A stretch of 6,963 nucleotides of DNA from NCBI GenBank assembly GCA_023392115.1, contig JAEVZT010000271.1, positions 1-6,963 of the forward strand, given 5' to 3'. This document shows, in pieces, positions 5,756 to 6,963 of the stretch; position 1 is the stretch's first letter; the number at the start of each line of letters is the position of its first letter. The translations under genes were made by a program, and so were the position numbers. The stretch is from Chloroflexota bacterium (GTDB lineage: Bacteria > Chloroflexota > Anaerolineae > Aggregatilineales > Phototrophicaceae). The notes under the pieces are model-generated. The model had not been told where the DNA came from. It did not search any database and was given only the letters and a program-made list of their open reading frames with translations.

Positions 5756-6963
5756 ATGCAAGGCTCAAATCCATTTCAGGGCTGGCGGCTGACCTTCTTT
5801 CAAGGGATGATCGTCGCCGTATTCCTGATTTTCGGCGTGCGCATGTACCAACTGCAAATCGTTGAGAACAACACGTATCAGGCAGCGGCGAACGAAAACC
5901 GCCTGAGCGAACTCCCGGTGGCAGCGCCGCGCGGCACGATTCACGACCGCTATAATTCCCCGCTGGCGATCAACGTGCCTGCCTACAACGTGACGATCGT
6001 CCCCGCCGCCCTTCCGGCAAGTGAGGCGGAAGTCCTGCGCATTTACAACCGCCTGTCGGCGCTGACGGGCGTCCCTCCGACGCGCGCGATCGCGCTGGCG
6101 TCCGGACGGAATGTCCGCAGCATTGAAGAACTGGTCGTCGAGGGTGAAGGTATCCGCCCTTACACGCCGGTCGTCATCGCGCAGGACATCGGGCAGCGCG
6201 CGGCGATGCAAATCATGGAAGAAGCCTACCAGATGCCCGGCGTCGCCATCGACACGGCGTCAGTGCGCGAGTACCCAACCGGCGCGCTCACGTCGCAGAT
6301 CGTCGGCTACATGGGGCGTATTCCCGCCGAACAGGAACTTGAACTGATCGCCCTCGGCTATAACCCCGCCTATGACCGCATTGGCTATGCCGGCTTAGAA
6401 GCATATCTTGAAGAACAGCTTGCGGGCGAACAGGGGCGAACGGTCAGCGAGGTTGACGTCGCCGGTCAGCCGATCGGCGACCCGGTGGTGTCGATTCCGC
6501 CTGAACCCGGCTTAAGCGTCCGCTTAACGATCGATACAGAATTTCAGGAAGCCGCCGAAACTGCCCTGCGCAACCGGATTTCAGCACTCAACGCGGAAGC
6601 GGGACGGATTGTCAGCCAGACCGGCTTCGTCGCTGCCATGAACCCGCAGACGGGCGAAGTCTTAGCGCTGGTCAGCTATCCGAGCTACGACAACTCACGT
6701 TTCGCCCGCAATATCGATGTCGACTACTATCTCGACGTCGCCGCCGACCCGCTGACGCCGCTGGTGAACCACGTTACGCAGTCGCTCTACCCGCCCGGCT
6801 CGATCTGGAAGCTGATTACGGCGGTCGGCGTGCTGCAAGAGGACGTGATCGACCCGCGCTCGCTGCTGTTCGATCCGGGCGACCTGCTTCTGCCGAACCG
6901 ATACGCGCCGAACGACCGCGCGGCTGCACAGCGCTTCGTCTGCTGGCTGCGTGAAGGTCACGG
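5756..6963 (+). CDS. mrdA: Penicillin-binding protein 2 (class B transpeptidase), 3' end cut by window edge
   Basis: This peptidoglycan DD-transpeptidase cross-links new wall strands during elongation; it is membrane anchored with its catalytic domain outside the cytoplasm and pairs with RodA and MreC. The 402 complete codons visible give a short cytoplasmic start, one membrane segment at about 13-34, and the PBP dimerisation/pedestal domain from about 55 with APRGTIHDR at 57-65 and IGYAGLEAYLEEQLAGEQGR near 209-228. The transpeptidase domain then begins (LTIDTEFQ, FVAAMNPQTGEVLALVSYPSYD). The nucleophile motif is SIWK, S349 and K352, within YPPGSIWKL. The last residues (FVCWLREGHG) match the segment that precedes the SxN motif, so SxN and KTG lie beyond the edge. 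The family's usual DRNG loop reads DRYNSPLA here. Placement directly after mreBCD favours PBP2 over FtsI (PBP3). The reading frame is intact throughout. Confidence 0.94.
   Translation, partial: MQGSNPFQGWRLTFFQGMIVAVFLIFGVRMYQLQIVENNTYQAAANENRLSELPVAAPRGTIHDRYNSPLAINVPAYNVTIVPAALPASEAEVLRIYNRLSALTGVPPTRAIALASGRNVRSIEELVVEGEGIRPYTPVVIAQDIGQRAAMQIMEEAYQMPGVAIDTASVREYPTGALTSQIVGYMGRIPAEQELELIALGYNPAYDRIGYAGLEAYLEEQLAGEQGRTVSEVDVAGQPIGDPVVSIPPEPGLSVRLTIDTEFQEAAETALRNRISALNAEAGRIVSQTGFVAAMNPQTGEVLALVSYPSYDNSRFARNIDVDYYLDVAADPLTPLVNHVTQSLYPPGSIWKLITAVGVLQEDVIDPRSLLFDPGDLLLPNRYAPNDRAAAQRFVCWLREGH

Noticed and set aside
1..6963. CRISPR arrays, tRNA or rRNA genes, insertion sequences and defence systems
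   Set aside because: I saw no regularly spaced long repeats, cloverleaf-like segments, transposase motifs or terminal inverted repeats; coding sequence covers nearly all of the window.

Overview
The window is a GC-rich bacterial chromosomal segment (roughly 60% GC by eye) carrying two divergent gene groups that meet in a 76-bp intergenic region at 3213-3288. Leftward lie tilS, an orphan response regulator and a secreted family 3 glycoside hydrolase that is cut by the left edge. Rightward lie mreB, mreC, mreD and a class B penicillin-binding protein of the PBP2 (mrdA) type that is cut by the right edge. The protein style suggests Chloroflexota, perhaps an Anaerolineae-like lineage. The clues are an NtrC-like receiver on an OmpR winged helix and the particular MreB and PBP2 sequences. 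This is an impression from sequence style, not a database result.

Layout: 1-834 (-) GH3 beta-N-acetylhexosaminidase-like enzyme with a signal peptide, starting at TTG. 836-1690 (-) response regulator, one base away from the GH3 start. 1691-1787 AT-rich intergenic region with a 10-bp palindrome and a weak promoter candidate. 1788-3212 (-) tilS. 3213-3288 divergent promoter region with an extended -10 box and three 14-bp-spaced TTATGCC-like repeats. 3289-4350 mreB, 4375-5235 mreC, 5239-5736 mreD and 5756-6963+ mrdA, all on the plus strand with gaps of 24, 3 and 19 bp, so very probably one operon.

Function: the rightward operon encodes core elongasome parts. These are the actin-like filament MreB, the periplasmic scaffold MreC, the membrane partner MreD and the peptidoglycan transpeptidase PBP2, which together direct lateral wall synthesis in rod-shaped cells; RodA would be a plausible next gene but is outside the window. 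The leftward group combines essential tRNA modification (TilS makes lysidine in the AUA-reading tRNA-Ile) with a regulator tightly coupled to an exported enzyme that may trim peptidoglycan or other N-acetylglucosaminides. I found no RNA gene, CRISPR array, mobile element or frameshift, and no stretch over 300 bases without a gene.

No clearly undescribed system is visible. This is mainly a conserved cell-shape locus. The parts worth a second look are the compact divergent tilS/mreB promoter with its repeats, the regulator-hydrolase coupling, and the unusual receiver/effector combination of the regulator.
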